64,000 bases of DNA from Morella rubra (lineage: Eukaryota > Streptophyta > Magnoliopsida > Fagales > Myricaceae). The notes below the pieces were generated by a model. That model searched no databases. It saw only the letters and a program-made list of their open reading frames with translations, and had not been told where the DNA came from. The stretch spans positions 20,359,633 through 20,423,632 of the forward strand of contig CM025855.1 of NCBI GenBank assembly GCA_003952965.2, given 5' to 3'. This document shows, piece by piece, positions 19,680-32,219 of the stretch (within the stretch, counting starts at the first letter, position 1; each line of letters starts with the position of its first letter). A program made the position numbers and the translations under genes.

Positions 19680-22560
19680 AGTACTTGATAATATGCTTGA
19701 TCGCTGTCCAACATTAAGGGCCTATGTTAGATAAATATTCACTCATAATGCTGACTACATGACTTATATATGGCCTAATCTCTCTCTTCTTGGAGAGATA
19801 AAATTATGCCTAAAAGGTAAAACCTTTCTTTGGCATTCTTCAAATCATCTCTTTCCAATTGACTTGTCAATATAGTCCTAAAAACCTGTTTTCTTGATTT
19901 CCAAACAGTTTGAATCCAAGAACTTGGATGTAATAGCTTGGACCGTGAAAACCTCAAGCGGTGTCTTATAGTAATGGACACAGCTATGAAGCTGAGGTTA
20001 CGGACTATGGGACGATTGACAAAGCAACAAGATACTAAGCAAAACACATGAAGGACCTTTTATTAATACCGAGGTATTACAAAAGAGGACCAACTTTCTA
20101 TAATGTACATACTAAAAAAAAGAAAACTACAGCGGAAAACTAAGAAAACATTAAAACCAAAGATTTCTAATCTTCGTCGACAGTGTTATCCAAGTCCGAG
20201 ATGTTGACGTAATTATCAGAGTGCAGAGCAATCAACCTATGTCCTCGTCCCTCTATCAGGACATCTAGGTCACGTGTGACATACACACAGAAAGTCAGCT
20301 CCAGAGTGATAAAGCCATGTTGAATGGCTTTGGTGAACTCACCTAAATAAACCTCAGACATCTGCTAAAGAAATATTTAACAAACAATGGTGAGTCCAAA
20401 TGACTCAGTAAAGCCAGCGGTTAGTACAACAAATAGTAGATAGAATAAAAGATATTGAAGAAACCCATTCAACAATAAAATCTCAACAGAATAAGAAAAA
20501 TAAATGAAAAGACTCAGTTTTTTCAAAAAATGATCTTTTCCTTTTTTTCATTCTCAATCACCACTACTCTCACTCCTAGAGTGAATCACTTGGCCAGAGT
20601 GACGGTTACAAGTAACCTTCCATATTTTTGCAGCAGTACTTTCAAAGCACAATACGGCCTCAAACACCCAGAGTGAGTTATCCTAACAAAGGATCTTTTT
20701 GCGTACGATGGAGAGGCCAGAATGCCATAACAGTGAACACATCCTCTTGTGCACAGTACTGTCACTTCTTCACAGTATTACGTTAAGTATGCATGTCTCA
20801 TGTCAACGCCCATACATATCATTCATGATATGCAACACCTTAACCATACTTGAACATCACAATATTCCTTTCCAACGTACAAGTTAAGTATGCATGTCTC
20901 ATATCAACGCCCATACATCTCATTTATGATATGCAACACCTTAACTCATTTCCATCATCACAACATTATAAAACAGTTCTCAAAGGAAAATGTTGTGAAG
21001 GCAAAAACAACACTTTGATTTCTCAGTTAAAAACCGGCTTAATCACCACGTAGAAAATACTAATTTTGACATGAAAAGTATTGAAATCAGAAGGAAAGAA
21101 ATATGTTCAAGCTTTGAAAAACAACTTTTGGAAGAAATTTTGAAAAGAAACGATCAAAGTTGAAAAACAACTTGAAAACGAATCGAATTTTGAAAATGAT
21201 ACTTTTTCGAAAGGACGAGCTTGTTCTTCCTCAAGAACACGAAGAACACGAAGAACATCAAGAACAATAGGAAGAATAGAAAAAATGCTAATCAATATGA
21301 AGAGATGCTAGAATCATAAAGACAAGAGATTCACAATAATCCTCTTGAAAATTTGAATCGAAATCAAAGATAACCAACTAAACTTTACCTCTAAGGTGCT
21401 TGATCTTCGCTAAAATTTTTCCTCCTCTTTCTACCACTTCATTTCATTCTTGCTCTCAAGATTTAACTCACAAAAATTTAGATTGAATGGTGTACTCTTC
21501 AAAGGTCGAAATCCACACCTATTTATAGGAAAACATAGCCGGTTGCATTCCGACACGTGTCCGGGCTAGCTTTGGTGAGTCACTAGGCTACATTTCTCTC
21601 CTTTTGACACCTAGCAACCTACAACAGCTGCACGGAAAGGCTATGGCCGAAATTTTCACTATAGCTTGGGTGAGTCATCGCCTAGGTCCACTGTTAGTCG
21701 ACACCATGAGCTACCTAGGTCCTAGCCTTTTTGGTAGTGCTTTTTGCATCGATTTGTCATGCTTCTAGCTTCAATTTGTCGTGCTATCTAGCTCTCATAG
21801 GTGTCACTCTCTAGGGCAGCCAAAATTTCCTTTCTTAATGGCTAAGTTTTGCTAATCATTTCACTAATCTTCCGATAATCGCAAATCAACATAATTGCTC
21901 TCGAGAAATCAACCTACTTGCCTCCGAAAAATAAAAGTCTCCAAATTTGAACCATAAACTCGTGGATAAACTCCAACATATTAAAAGAATAAAAATCATG
22001 TGGTTCGATTTTCGAGGCAAAAACGTCCTATTGGCTTAAAAAATTAAATTGATCAAATACAAGCTCCTCGATATTCTAAACAACCTAGTTGCACACGAAC
22101 TCCAAATCTCGCCTAATCATGTCCTAATCAAGGTTTGAGACAAAAACGTCCGACTAGCTTAAAAAATTAAATTGATCCAATACGTACTCCTCAATCTCTT
22201 GAACAATAACTCAGTTGCATGTGAACTCCAATTCTCACTAAATCATGTCCTTACCAAGGTTTCAAACTTAGTCTCTCAAGTACTAAATACTCTCTCTTAG
22301 TCACTAAATATCCCCTAATCTCACTACCAATCACAAACAAGAGAGCATAAACAATATGCATGTGATGTTTGAAGGCTTGGGGTATGACATTGGAGCACTT
22401 CCAAAGGTCTTTAACTTGAAAAATGGTTCATCAACCATCTTTTCATTTATGACATCTCCAGGATGTCATTCCCAATGAGTAGTATATCACTAACATAATG
22501 AATTAGAAATATCACTAAACTCCCACTGACTTCTTGTCAACACAAGGTACATCTATGTTT
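19680..22560 (-). pseudogene. Copia-B reverse transcriptase remnant, split by a solo LTR
   Basis: On the minus strand 22560-22390 gives IHYVSDILLIGNDI (the YVDD box, with the second residue pair altered to YVSD) and FKLKTFGSAP; after the inserted LTR, 19942-19680 gives YYIQVLGFKLFGNQENRFLG and a decayed KKGFxF tail. These are consecutive parts of a copia RT. Stops and the altered YVDD make it inactive. Confidence 0.72.
19943..22389 (-). mobile_element. Solo gypsy-type LTR (about 2.45 kb) in copia-B RT
   Basis: Flanked by TTGGA at 19938-19942 and 22390-22394. The right edge reads ggcttggggtatgaca, i.e. TGTCATACCCC on the minus strand, a gypsy-LTR-like start. The left edge (ccgtgaaaacc) lacks the expected CA, so that edge is less sure. 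Inside, gtgagtccaaatgactcagtaaagcc resembles gtgagtcgaaagactcagtaagg in the LTR at 53199. No coding sequence. A short direct repeat (tatgcatgtctcatatcaac) recurs at about 20786 and 20886. Confidence 0.65.
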
Positions 22561-22837
22561 CATGAAAAATCAAACTATTTGATCACTTCATTAAAATGGA
22601 TTCTCATCTAATGATCCTGAGTTCTGAATTATTGAGACTCATCTGTAAGTTTAGTAACATCCATATTCAGTTGATCTAATCTGTTATTCTATTAGCTTAG
22701 CTGACTGTTTTAGCAAGAAAATTCATGCTTTCTCTTTCTCTTAGGCCATACTCATTTTAAAATAATATTCCTATTGATAATCAGTACTAGTTCATTTGAC
22801 TATATCAAATAATATCTAATGAACAAGTGATTCAAAC

Positions 22838-24627
22838 TAGGGCTGTACATGAGTCGGGTCGGATCGGTTCAAGGCGGGTCCACGTGGCATCATGTTATGT
22901 TTCTCAAACCAACCTGAAAAATCCAACCCTAATGCAATGGATTATTGAGCTTGGCCTTCATCAGGTGGGTCGATGCCGGGATGGGTTCAGGTTTTTTGAT
23001 TATTTTTCTTTAGCTTCCATTTTATACTTATTTCCATACATTGGGCTTCACTTTTTGTTTTTTGCTTTGGGCTTCCCGTTTTTAATAATTTACTTCCTTA
23101 GTGCTGGGCTTTACTTTTTTTTCCCCGACTTCTTTTGCTTTAGGATCCCTTTTTCTAGTAATTTCCTTCCTTAGTGTAATTAATTTCTTTATTGATGAAA
23201 AATAAAAGGACATAGGACCATCCATGTGAATAGAGAAAAAAAAGATTGCACCAAATCTGCAACCAAACCTCATATCATTTTGAACCTGTAAAAACATTGG
23301 TACAAGAAACATGCCAGAAAACAAAATTATTTAGATACCTACACATCTAAAGATAAAGTCCAATATCTGTAGTATAAAATAAGTTCAAATACATAATCTC
23401 AGTCTTTCCAAATAACTAGTTGACTATGTCAGATTCTTTTGTATGCATTTTAACCCTATCAAATTTTAGTTCAAGAGTAAGAAAAAACACTAAGTATTTA
23501 CCTGCAAAACATGCGACAAAGAAATTGCCCAAATTTGCTAAAATTTACAAAATAAGTATTCATTAATGGAGAACAGAAAAAGAAAAACTCAACATAGATT
23601 TGATAGTAATGGATGCTAAAAGGAGACAAGCTATTTACTTGTAAAACTTGACAATTTTCAACTGTGTTTTTTCCTCCCTGAAATTTAAAAATAGTCAAAT
23701 TATCAGGAAGTTGTTCCCAAAAGAACAAAAAAGACAAACAACATAGCACAATTACTTCAGCATTAATTGCCCCAAATAACCAACAAGCAACACATGCTAC
23801 TAAAGTTTCAAGACCTACCAAAACTGTGAACTTTAGCAGGCTGAGAACTTGATAGCTCTTCAACATCTTAGGTAGCAAAGGGTATAGAGTGAACAGACCT
23901 GCTATATAGGTAAAATCGAAATTATAAAGCAGCAACTACAAGGAAATCATACCCAGTAACATATAATCAAATATTTGGTACAAATAGGACGATTCTACAA
24001 CCAAACACTCCACAGTACGAGCATACCTTCAGATATACAGATGAATTTGTTGCTGTCAACTGCAAATTATCACTCAAATTATCTTAAAACTCCAACTTAA
24101 GGCCTACCGACTTGTACAAACAACACCGAATCCATAAAATCAGAACAACTAGATATTTTTTTGTGTGTATCACACATGGAAACACCTCAATCAAATTTAA
24201 TTTTGGGTCGACTCTAGAAGGGCTACCTTTTGCTTTATTGTTAATATTAAAATGAGTAAAAAAAAGGAGAACCCAACTAGACCCACCATGGTTGCCAATA
24301 AAATTCCTTTCCGTCAATTCGAGGAGTGCGCCAGCAAATCAAGCTAAGGAGGCAGACGCAGACGGCAGCGACTGGAAAGCAGCTTGAGGCACTGCCGCAG
24401 TGAAGAAGAAGGAATTGGGAAGCTAGGGTTCTGAATCAGCTACGTGTGCTACTTATTGAAATGCTTTTAGGGGGATAGGGTTGAGCCCACCTATATTGAG
24501 GCACGACCGAATATAGGTGGGCTCCACTATTTTGGGTCCGCCTCCACCTGTGCCCGTGTAGAGCCCGACCCTTTTTGGTCGGGTTCGGGTCGGGTGGTTC
24601 ATGTTGGGCCAGTCGTGTACAACCCTA
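22838..24627 (-). mobile_element. Non-autonomous hAT element
   Basis: Terminal repeats TAGGGCTGTACATGA (22838) and, inverted, TAGGGTTGTACACGA (to 24627), followed inward by gggtcgg-rich subterminal DNA. Perfect 8-bp target duplications ATTCAAAC at 22830-22837 and 24628-24635. No hAT transposase is seen. The interior (23480-24430) has minus-strand splice-like signals and may be a captured gene piece. Confidence 0.92.
23820..23903 (-). pseudogene. Possible captured host exon within the hAT element
   Basis: On the minus strand an open segment (LFTLYPLLPKMLKSYQVLSL, LKFTVL) lies between an acceptor-like tatagcag and a donor-like TTTTG/GTAGGT. Only one frame is open. No family recognised. It could be chance. 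Confidence 0.3.
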
Positions 24628-24635
24628 ATTCAAAC

Positions 24636-26240
24636 ATATGCTTATTTCCCATGGAACAATATCTTCTAAAGTTCAAAATAATATTTCTACAACATCATTG
24701 TGCAGTGGTGTTGCAAGGGAATTAACTGATTTATGATGCTGCCATTTTCAAGATGAGTTCAAAACTTATCTAATTATTTGAGTATCTTAATAGTCCCTTC
24801 CAGTTGGTTTTTCTACTTTACTCTGTAATTTCTTGAACTTTTAAAAAATTCAGATTTATGATTCATCAGATACAGTTAACCGTACCTGGAATACCTATCA
24901 CTAAAAGTAATGAAACAGGAAAAACTCTTATCTGATAATGTGGTAAAAAACATCACATATATATATCAAAGTGCACTAACTCTAATAATCTTGTAGCTTT
25001 AACTTCTTTTACTTTAAAAGAATTCTTGGTCATCTTTTATTGTATGCAAAGCAAAGAAAACTAGGTAGGGTTCGACCTTCGTAAGGTTCAAAGACCCATC
25101 CTACATTAATCTATTGATCATATCCAGATTTGTATGACCAAGTGTTAGACTCTACACACAAGTGGGATTCACATCCCTCTTTCATTTTAGAGTTGCATCA
25201 TTGACATCGGCATCTTTCTCAATTTATTCATAGAGTCCACAATATTTTGTAAAAATATACAAATAATCAATACTAGTACCAAAAGCAATAAACTCTTTGC
25301 ATTTTAAACTTTTCAAAAATGAAATCACATTTCTACATAATTTTCGTACATGTAAAGATAATTTTCCAAAAACACAATTTTATTCTTTTTTAGACTCCTA
25401 TAAAAAATACCAATGGCGGTTGCTGCAACACTTGCAGTTATCCCTATCTTCTGCACAATTTTCCTTTCACTTAATCTCTAGATTTCCTTAAACCCTTGCA
25501 ACTTATTGCAAAAAATGAGATATAGTGTCCAAAAGGATAGACAAATAATTTGATGGACAATACATTAAATTGACTTTAATGACAAGCTTACCTTCACTAG
25601 GATTCCTTTTTCAATAAATATATGTTGGCCCAATCCAAAATCATAAAAGGTATAAGAAATCTGTAAAACATATAAAGTTAATCCACATGTATATATATAA
25701 CAATAATCCAATAGATTCAGGTTTTAGAACAACTATTGGCACTTCCTACTATGACACATCAATCAAATAAATCCTGAATATAACATTTATATTCAGTGTC
25801 ATAGTAGGTATTAAGAGCTTTTACCTTTTGTAAACATGATCCTATTTTAGTAACCATGCAACAACTTGTAAAAGTAATAGAAACTATCTATCACGAATCC
25901 ATCTCATGTCTCATACAATATGTATGTAAATATTCGTGACCTTGATTTCCTTTTGACCACAAAATAAACACAATATTCACTATTTTAGTGTACGTGTTTA
26001 TTTAGTTAAGTGCAACCATCGTCTAAATGACATGTAATTTTAAAATGGGTCGGCATTGCTATTTTAGTCAACGCCCACATTCTTCATACACCCTCATTTA
26101 TTTTCTAAAGAAATAAATGGACAAACTATAAAATCAAGATATTGGATCCCCTATTTAGTTTCTTCCAACTTTTATTAAAATAGAATTCCACTTACCAACA
26201 ATGAGGGGTTATGGGATTAGTTTCCTCTACACACTTGCAT
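24636..26240. other. Degenerate copia-B internal sequence
   Basis: AT-rich, no open coding region. By position it should be gag/integrase of copia-B but no motif survives. It holds a fold-back at 25745-25808. Confidence 0.4.
25745..25808. repeat. Two-step perfect hairpin
   Basis: Outer arms cctactatgacac (25745-25757) and gtgtcatagtagg (25796-25808); inner arms tgaatataa (25775-25783) and ttatattca (25787-25795) with a 3-nt loop. Both stems are perfect; 17 unpaired bases lie on the left side only. Confidence 0.8.
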
Positions 26241-26249
26241 TAATTTTTT

Positions 26250-27090
26250 TCTTTTATTGGTCAACCGGTCAAACTGGGTCAACCCGTTGACCCACCGGTC
26301 CTGATCTAACCTGGTCGGTGCTGGGAAAGGGTCTGTGTCACACTCGGACCGGATCTGGTTCATGGTCCGGTTCTAACCCGAACCATATCAAGTGGTCCGA
26401 GTCTAACCCGGACCTGGGCTGGGTCAACAGCCTCGCATGGGCTGCCATGGCTAGGATCTTACTCGGCCTTGGGCTAGCCCAACAAGGCCTAGCTTGTGCA
26501 TCTGTCTCCCTCTCCATTCTTTTTTTTAAGAAAACTGGATTGGGCTTCTTTATGGGCCGGCTCAAAAGACTTTCTTTTTATCAGAATAGGCAGGTCCAAT
26601 TGGGTTTATAAAAAACAAGCTTTCTCCTCTTAAAATTTTTTTTTCAGCCCAAATCCTTTAAAATACAAAACCGACCCCTTTGTTTTAAAACGAAAAACTC
26701 AGCCCATAACCTTTTTAAAAAATATATACCCAGTTGTTTAAAAAACAAAATAGCTCAACCAAAACATGTGGGCTGGGTAGGGCTTGGGATGCCCTACCCA
26801 GTTGGCCCAAGCGGGCAACCCAGGATCTTATCCTTGGGCGCCGCTTGAGGCACCCTAGAGAGGGGGAAGCGACCAGCATTGCTGGCAACCGTCTGCCGCT
26901 GGCTGGCCATGTCTAGCCAGCCACAAGCCGGACGCTGTCCGAACATTCCTTTGGTGGCCAATGTGTAGCCTACCGGCATGCAGCTGGCCGCTGATTGGAG
27001 GCCAAAACCCACACACATGTCTTACACGGGCTCCCCTTCGGCCAGTGATGCGGCGACAACCATCCTTATGGCTGCTGGCCATACTCTTGA
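26250..27090. other. GC-rich block with GGTCAAC/GGTCCGG repeats in copia-B leader
   Basis: Markedly GC-rich against its surroundings. It opens with clustered ggtcaac/gttgacc words (about 26258-26295), then ggaccgg/gtccgg words. Later parts are rich in ggcc and gctggc. Overlapping frames are open by composition only; no protein recognised. Confidence 0.5.
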
Positions 27091-27610
27091 GAAAAAGAAA
27101 AAAATTTTGTCTGAACCAAACACCACGAACACATGTTATAGGACACGAATCAATATTCAAATAAAAACATATGGTACGGGAAGAATACACATTTCCACAT
27201 CTCATGCAAATCAAACAATAACAATTTTTTTTTATACGAATCCAATTTGGTTTTTCTCATATAGGCTTTCAACAATTTGATGGTTACAAAATCTCTTCAA
27301 ATAAACAGTAACAAATAGAATCCGAAAATGTTAAACTCTTTCGTGCAATTAACAAAACTACCACTGTATCTCATACTTTAAAGAAAAAACAATATTGTTT
27401 CTTTCATGTGGTTTCAAGAATTGCAAAAACATGTGACAATTCTATAAAGCGTAAAAGAAAATAAAAAAGATCATTTGTATCTCATGTGAATCAAATAGAG
27501 GAAAGAGAAAACAAAAATTTTCTCTTACGTGTGATTACAAAAATCGCAAAAGGCTTTTGATTTTTCAAAAAAAATAGTTGATCTCAAGAGAATGAGATTC
27601 AACTAATCCT

Positions 27611-27624
27611 GGCTCTGATACCAC
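27611..27624 (-). other. Copia-B primer-binding site
   Basis: ggctctgataccac; its complement gtggtatcagagcc is the plant initiator-methionine tRNA primer site. It abuts the 5' LTR starting at 27625. Confidence 0.88.
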
Positions 27625-28225
27625 TGAAAGTTACAACTGTGGAAAATTAACTTGTCAATTCTCTTTGTTGATCTTGAGAATTCTTCAATAATCTTCAAGT
27701 TCTTGTCGATCTCACAATCTTGAGAATTTCACAATAGCAGCCAAAGTGTTCTGCCTCCTTCCTCTCCACGCTCACAATTGTCTTGGATTTTCTGAGTCCT
27801 GATGGCCAACTCTCCTACTAACAATTAGTCCAGTAGGGAAGACTATCGCATAGTTATCCATATTTATGAAAACCTAGGTGTGATAGTGCCTAGGATCGTT
27901 AGGAATCTCAAATCTCGGCCGTAGGATCACATGGAAAAACTCAATTTGAGATTGATTTTTGAAATCCTTTTTGCTAACAATTATTCATTCATTTATCCTT
28001 CCACCACACTATATTCCATATGAGCTAACAGGATAGGAATATTATCATTGATAAAATTCCTAGCTCATATAATTTTTAATTTTATAATCTGTAACTCGTT
28101 GGACTCTCTAATTGTTTCTAAAACAATTTCACAAATAAATATATATAATATATTAATTTCGAGAAACATTTTCACAAAATTCCTCTAGCCAGAGATTTCT
28201 TTTTCTCGAGTTCAACCTTATACAT
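27625..28225 (-). repeat. Copia-B 5' LTR, left half
   Basis: Begins tgaaagttac next to the PBS and runs to TACAT (28221-28225), where copia-A inserted. It continues at 37763. The joined LTR is about 1.19 kb. Confidence 0.85.
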
Positions 28226-29625
28226 TGTGAGTCTAAATAACAACCCAAGAGGGGGGGTGAATTGGGTTTATCAAAAACTTAGTCCTTTTTCAATAAAAAC
28301 CCAGATATGAAAAATAGCCCTTTTAACAATTAATAATGCAGATCTGAATGTGTATAATGCTAAGCAAAATATATGCAATAATGATAAAGCATAAAGCATA
28401 AATCTCCACAAGTATGAATATGTACTGAAACGTAAGAGAGATAGAGTTAGAGAGATGACACCGTATTTTTAGGTGGTTCGGCCAACACTTGCCTACGTCC
28501 ACCCCAAGGCTATTGACTTCCTTGGGCTTCCTTCACTATTCTCCAAATAGCAAATACACCTTAGCTTCCGGGGTGCTAAGGAACCTTTACAAAGCATTTT
28601 TCGAGCTCACGCTTTAACTCTCTTCACAAATCCAAAACCCAAGGGATTTCTTCTACTCTCACAAGTAGGACCAAGTGTTTTCCCAACACTCAAATGTTTT
28701 ACAATAGATGGGTACAATGAATAATGGCTCTCTAAGCCGAATATGCAAGTGGAAAGCTCACAACATGTGGAATGGCTCTCTAAGCCGAATTAGCAAATAA
28801 AAAGCTCAATAAAGTGCAAGAAGACAAGATTCTTGAATGAAACCTAAAGTTTGGCAAGTAGAGCACAAGCTTTCTTGGTAGGTGCGGTCTTCCCTCTTCT
28901 TCAAAGCACTTTCTCTCTCTAGAAGTTAGGGCATGATTGATTGCAAGTGTGCTGTTTCTTCTTCAAGAAACTTCTCTCTCTTTGGAGGCTAGATCGTCAA
29001 GGATAAGCACGAGAAGAAGATTTAACAATGGGAGCTTTGATCTTGGAGGAATCAACAAATGAAATCTTTGGATCTTGCTTTCTCTCTCTATCGGAGGTAG
29101 ATTTTGAATAATGATGCAAGTCCTTACTTTCTCTCTCTATCTCATTCTTCTTATTGCCCCCAGGTCTTCAACAGTCATCAAAGCCCTCAAAAGTGCCGTT
29201 GGAAGGGCATCCAAGTCATTTGAGACCATTTGGAGACTTTTTGGATGAGTTGGCGTCGTTTCCAGAATATCTGCAAATTCACACCATGTGTCAACACTTT
29301 AAACTTAGTCTGAAATTTTGCTCTCGGGAGACAGTGCAATGTGTCAACATATTGAATACTTAGTTTGTAAAATTTGTTCTTTGACAGCAACTACTCCAAT
29401 TCAACATATCTCAAAAACACCTACAATATAAAAATTGACCAATTAACTTGTGTAATGGTGTTCAAGTCCACTTAGAAATATTTTAGAGAGATAACGTCAA
29501 TATTTGAAATAAATCCTTTAGAAAAGTGGATTGACAATGTAAAATCTAAAATCCTTCAAAACTTAGAAATTTTGTTATCATCAAAATCAATTATGGATTG
29601 TTTGCAAAACAACCTTGGGCTAACA
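28226..29625 (-). repeat. Copia-A 3' LTR (left)
   Basis: 1,400 bp, from tgtgagtctaaat to gggctaaca. Very similar to 36366-37762. Its GTGTCGACA sites have decayed to GTGTCAACA and two of four are deleted (near 29288-29350). Confidence 0.93.
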
Positions 29626-29640
29626 ATCTCCCCCTTTTTG
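29626..29640 (-). other. Copia-A polypurine tract
   Basis: atctccccctttttg beside the LTR end; on the minus strand it is caaaaagggggagat, a classic plant copia PPT directly before the 3' LTR. Confidence 0.9.
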
Positions 29641-30129
29641 ATGATGACAAAAATATTTTAAAAAAGACATTTTGCTAACAAATAGAAAAGCTCCCCCTGA
29701 GAACAAGCAGGAGTTTTTATGACATTTTTAGCAAAAAGGACTTTGAGATTTTACAAAAATTTTGCAAGAGTTTCCTTTGTAAATAGAGGTTTCCCAAAAT
29801 TTTAAAACATGAAAGAGCACTTCTATAAGCTTCCTCCAAACTTCCAAACTTTCAATTTTCCAAACAGAACACAAGACTTCAAATTGAAACCAATTGAAAG
29901 TTAGGAATATACCTGTAAAGCAAATCTCAAATGTCCACAATTAAGTGCAAAGAGATAAGCACTTTTCAAATCCCTTATAATCATCATTAGATAATCAATA
30001 GATATGAGCATAATCAAATAATCTAATGGAGACATATAAATTACAGAGATATGCATAGATAAGGCAAGTCAAGTGATCAGCTAACATCAAAATGGAATAT
30101 ACTCAGTAAGAGCTGGAGAGTCAACATAA

Positions 30130-31230
30130 TCACTTAAAACTTCTCCAAACTTCTCCCCCTTTGGCATCATCAAAAATAGGATAAGGGGAGGTCAAGGGCA
30201 GCAGGCTGGGTAGGTGGAGTCTTTGAAGTGGAGGTGGAAGGTTTGGATTTCTTGATAGAGGAGGAGGATACTCAATCTCAAACTTCTTCAGCCAGCCCAT
30301 CCAAGTCGTGGAGAACCAATATGTCCATTTCATTACATGAGGCCGAAGATTTCTATCAGCTTCCATATGCACCTCTGTTGCCTGTACCACATCCTGAGCT
30401 GATGATTTGACAGAAGCTTGAAGCTCAGCAGAGGTGGAAGCGAACTCATCAACAGTTTGCTGAATTACATTACTAGCCACAAGGAGGCTATTGTTGACTT
30501 GATGCTTGAGACCCCTTATTTCCTTATCAAGAGCCCCAAAACGCTCCAATTTTCTTGGTTCCTGCTTGATTTCAGCAATTGAATCCTCATGTTGACTTAG
30601 GTGAGGCTCATGAGAACTAGCAGCAGGAAATATGGAAGATGATCCAATCTGCAGTGAGGAAAAAAAATAGGAGTTTGTTCACCTATAGGAGTCCTAGTTC
30701 CTGTGGGAGTCCTTTCAGTGTCAGCCTTTTCCTCATCTTCATCATCTTCTTCCTCAGAATCTGAATGCAAATCACCTCCTTTCTGAGGTGTCACCACACC
30801 TTTCTTTACCCATTCTCCATCATCATTTTGAACAAAACCCATCAACCGAAGGGTTTTCTTGTTCATACTTCTTGGAGTCTTTGGGTTTTTCTCTTACTTC
30901 TCCAGTCATATCAACCTCAAGAATATGAAATATATGCATGAAAAGCATTCCATAAGGGAGCCTTAGCTTCTTCTTCTTAGTATTTGCCTTCATGAGATTA
31001 AGCATAAAGTGACCAAGGTTCATACAAGTACAGGTAATGGAATTTGTGAAAAAAAAGAAAGTGAGAATTTGGCCGTTTAGGAAAGATGAAAGGTTTATGT
31101 GAGGTAGAGAAAAGCAATGAGTGTTGACCCCTAGCCCTTGGTGAGTATTTATGTGCCACGCGAACCATTTTACAAAAATGTCATATTGAAAGATATGTTG
31201 ACACATGGCATGCAAAATGAGTACATACAA
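30130..31230 (-). pseudogene. Third ORF of copia-A (PTPD-like / env-position protein)
   Basis: Three minus-strand frames follow each other: 31230-30823 (contains KKKKLRLPYGMLFMHIFHIL and DMTGEVREKPKDS), 30866-30597 (KKTLRLMGFVQNDDGEWVKK, then an acidic SDSEEEDDEDEE tract), and 30549-30130 (LDKEIRGLKHQVNNSLLVAS, a coiled coil). LPYGMLxxxIFxxxxVD... followed by RMGFxxxDGxWVKK is the C-terminal pattern I know from PTPD-type plant transposon proteins, here in the 'env' position of SIRE-type elements. No signal peptide or membrane span is evident. Function unknown. Two frameshifts. Confidence 0.6.
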
Positions 31231-31823
31231 TTTTTCAAAAGGAACAAGTATGATTTTAGAAAGAAATGCATAGAGAGCAATTTAAGCAAAGATCAAAACA
31301 TATCCAATGCAATCAATTAACACATTTAACAAAACAAATCAAGCACATATCACTAATTTAATCCAAAGAAATGTCATTCCAAATTTTTTGACGAATGAAA
31401 CAAAAACTATCTTCATTAAGAGGTTTTATAAAAATATCAGCAAGTTGAAATTACAAACTCAAGTAACATCACCATTTTGAGCATGATCACAATGAATCTC
31501 GATATGCTTAAGTGCAAGCTTTATGGCATTCTCACACTAAAATCTTTCATTCATAATTTGTGTGCAACAGTTACCAACAGCAATATAATCAAAACAAATT
31601 TAGAGATTTTGAACATATGGTTATTGTTGTTGATGGGCACAAACTGATCACCATTTTTTTGACACAACGGCTTTGATTATGCTCACATTAGTGGCAGAAT
31701 ATGCAAGCAGCAACACATTGATGGGAAAAATCGGGCTGATGTTTGAATAAAGGCAATACCAAACGCAAATATTTTATAAAGTTGATAAAGCCACAGAATT
31801 TTGTTTCTTACAAAACCATGACA

Positions 31824-32050
31824 CTAGAGATGGGTCAAGAAACTGACACGCACCACTAGTGCTTTTTCTATCAATTTTACAACTGCATAATCCGCATCCG
31901 AGTATCCTTGTAAATTAAATTCAACACTCTTTGGATAAAAACAGGCCAAGATCTTGTGTGCCAATGAGGTAACAAAATATCCTTTTAACCGCAAGGAGAT
32001 GAAACTCCTTAGGGCAAGACTGAAATCTCGCATACATGCACACACTAAAC
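31824..32050 (-). pseudogene. Copia-A RNase H remnant
   Basis: The minus strand reads LQGYSDADYAVVKLIEKAL, the copia RNase H start (GYSDADWAGDxxDRKST in the family) with lost residues. It lies at the expected place downstream of RT. Confidence 0.7.
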
Positions 32051-32219
32051 ATGATAACAGGTATACTCACAGTGAGGTAAAGAAAAGATCCAAACATACC
32101 TCGATACCTCGTGTGTCAACGTCTTTACCTTTTTCATCATTTTCTATTTTGCTTGATGGACTCATTGGTGTACCATCGGTTTTGAGTTGTCCATCCCAAA
32201 TCTTTTGAGTAGGTCTCTT

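Noticed and set aside
26318..27280. Several overlapping long frames on both strands
   Set aside because: They come from GC-rich composition with few stops. Overlap on both strands and no domain argue against coding.
30823..31230. Copia-A third ORF as a viral envelope gene
   Set aside because: It has the 'env' position, but no signal peptide, membrane span or fusion-like region is visible, and its pattern fits plant PTPD proteins better.
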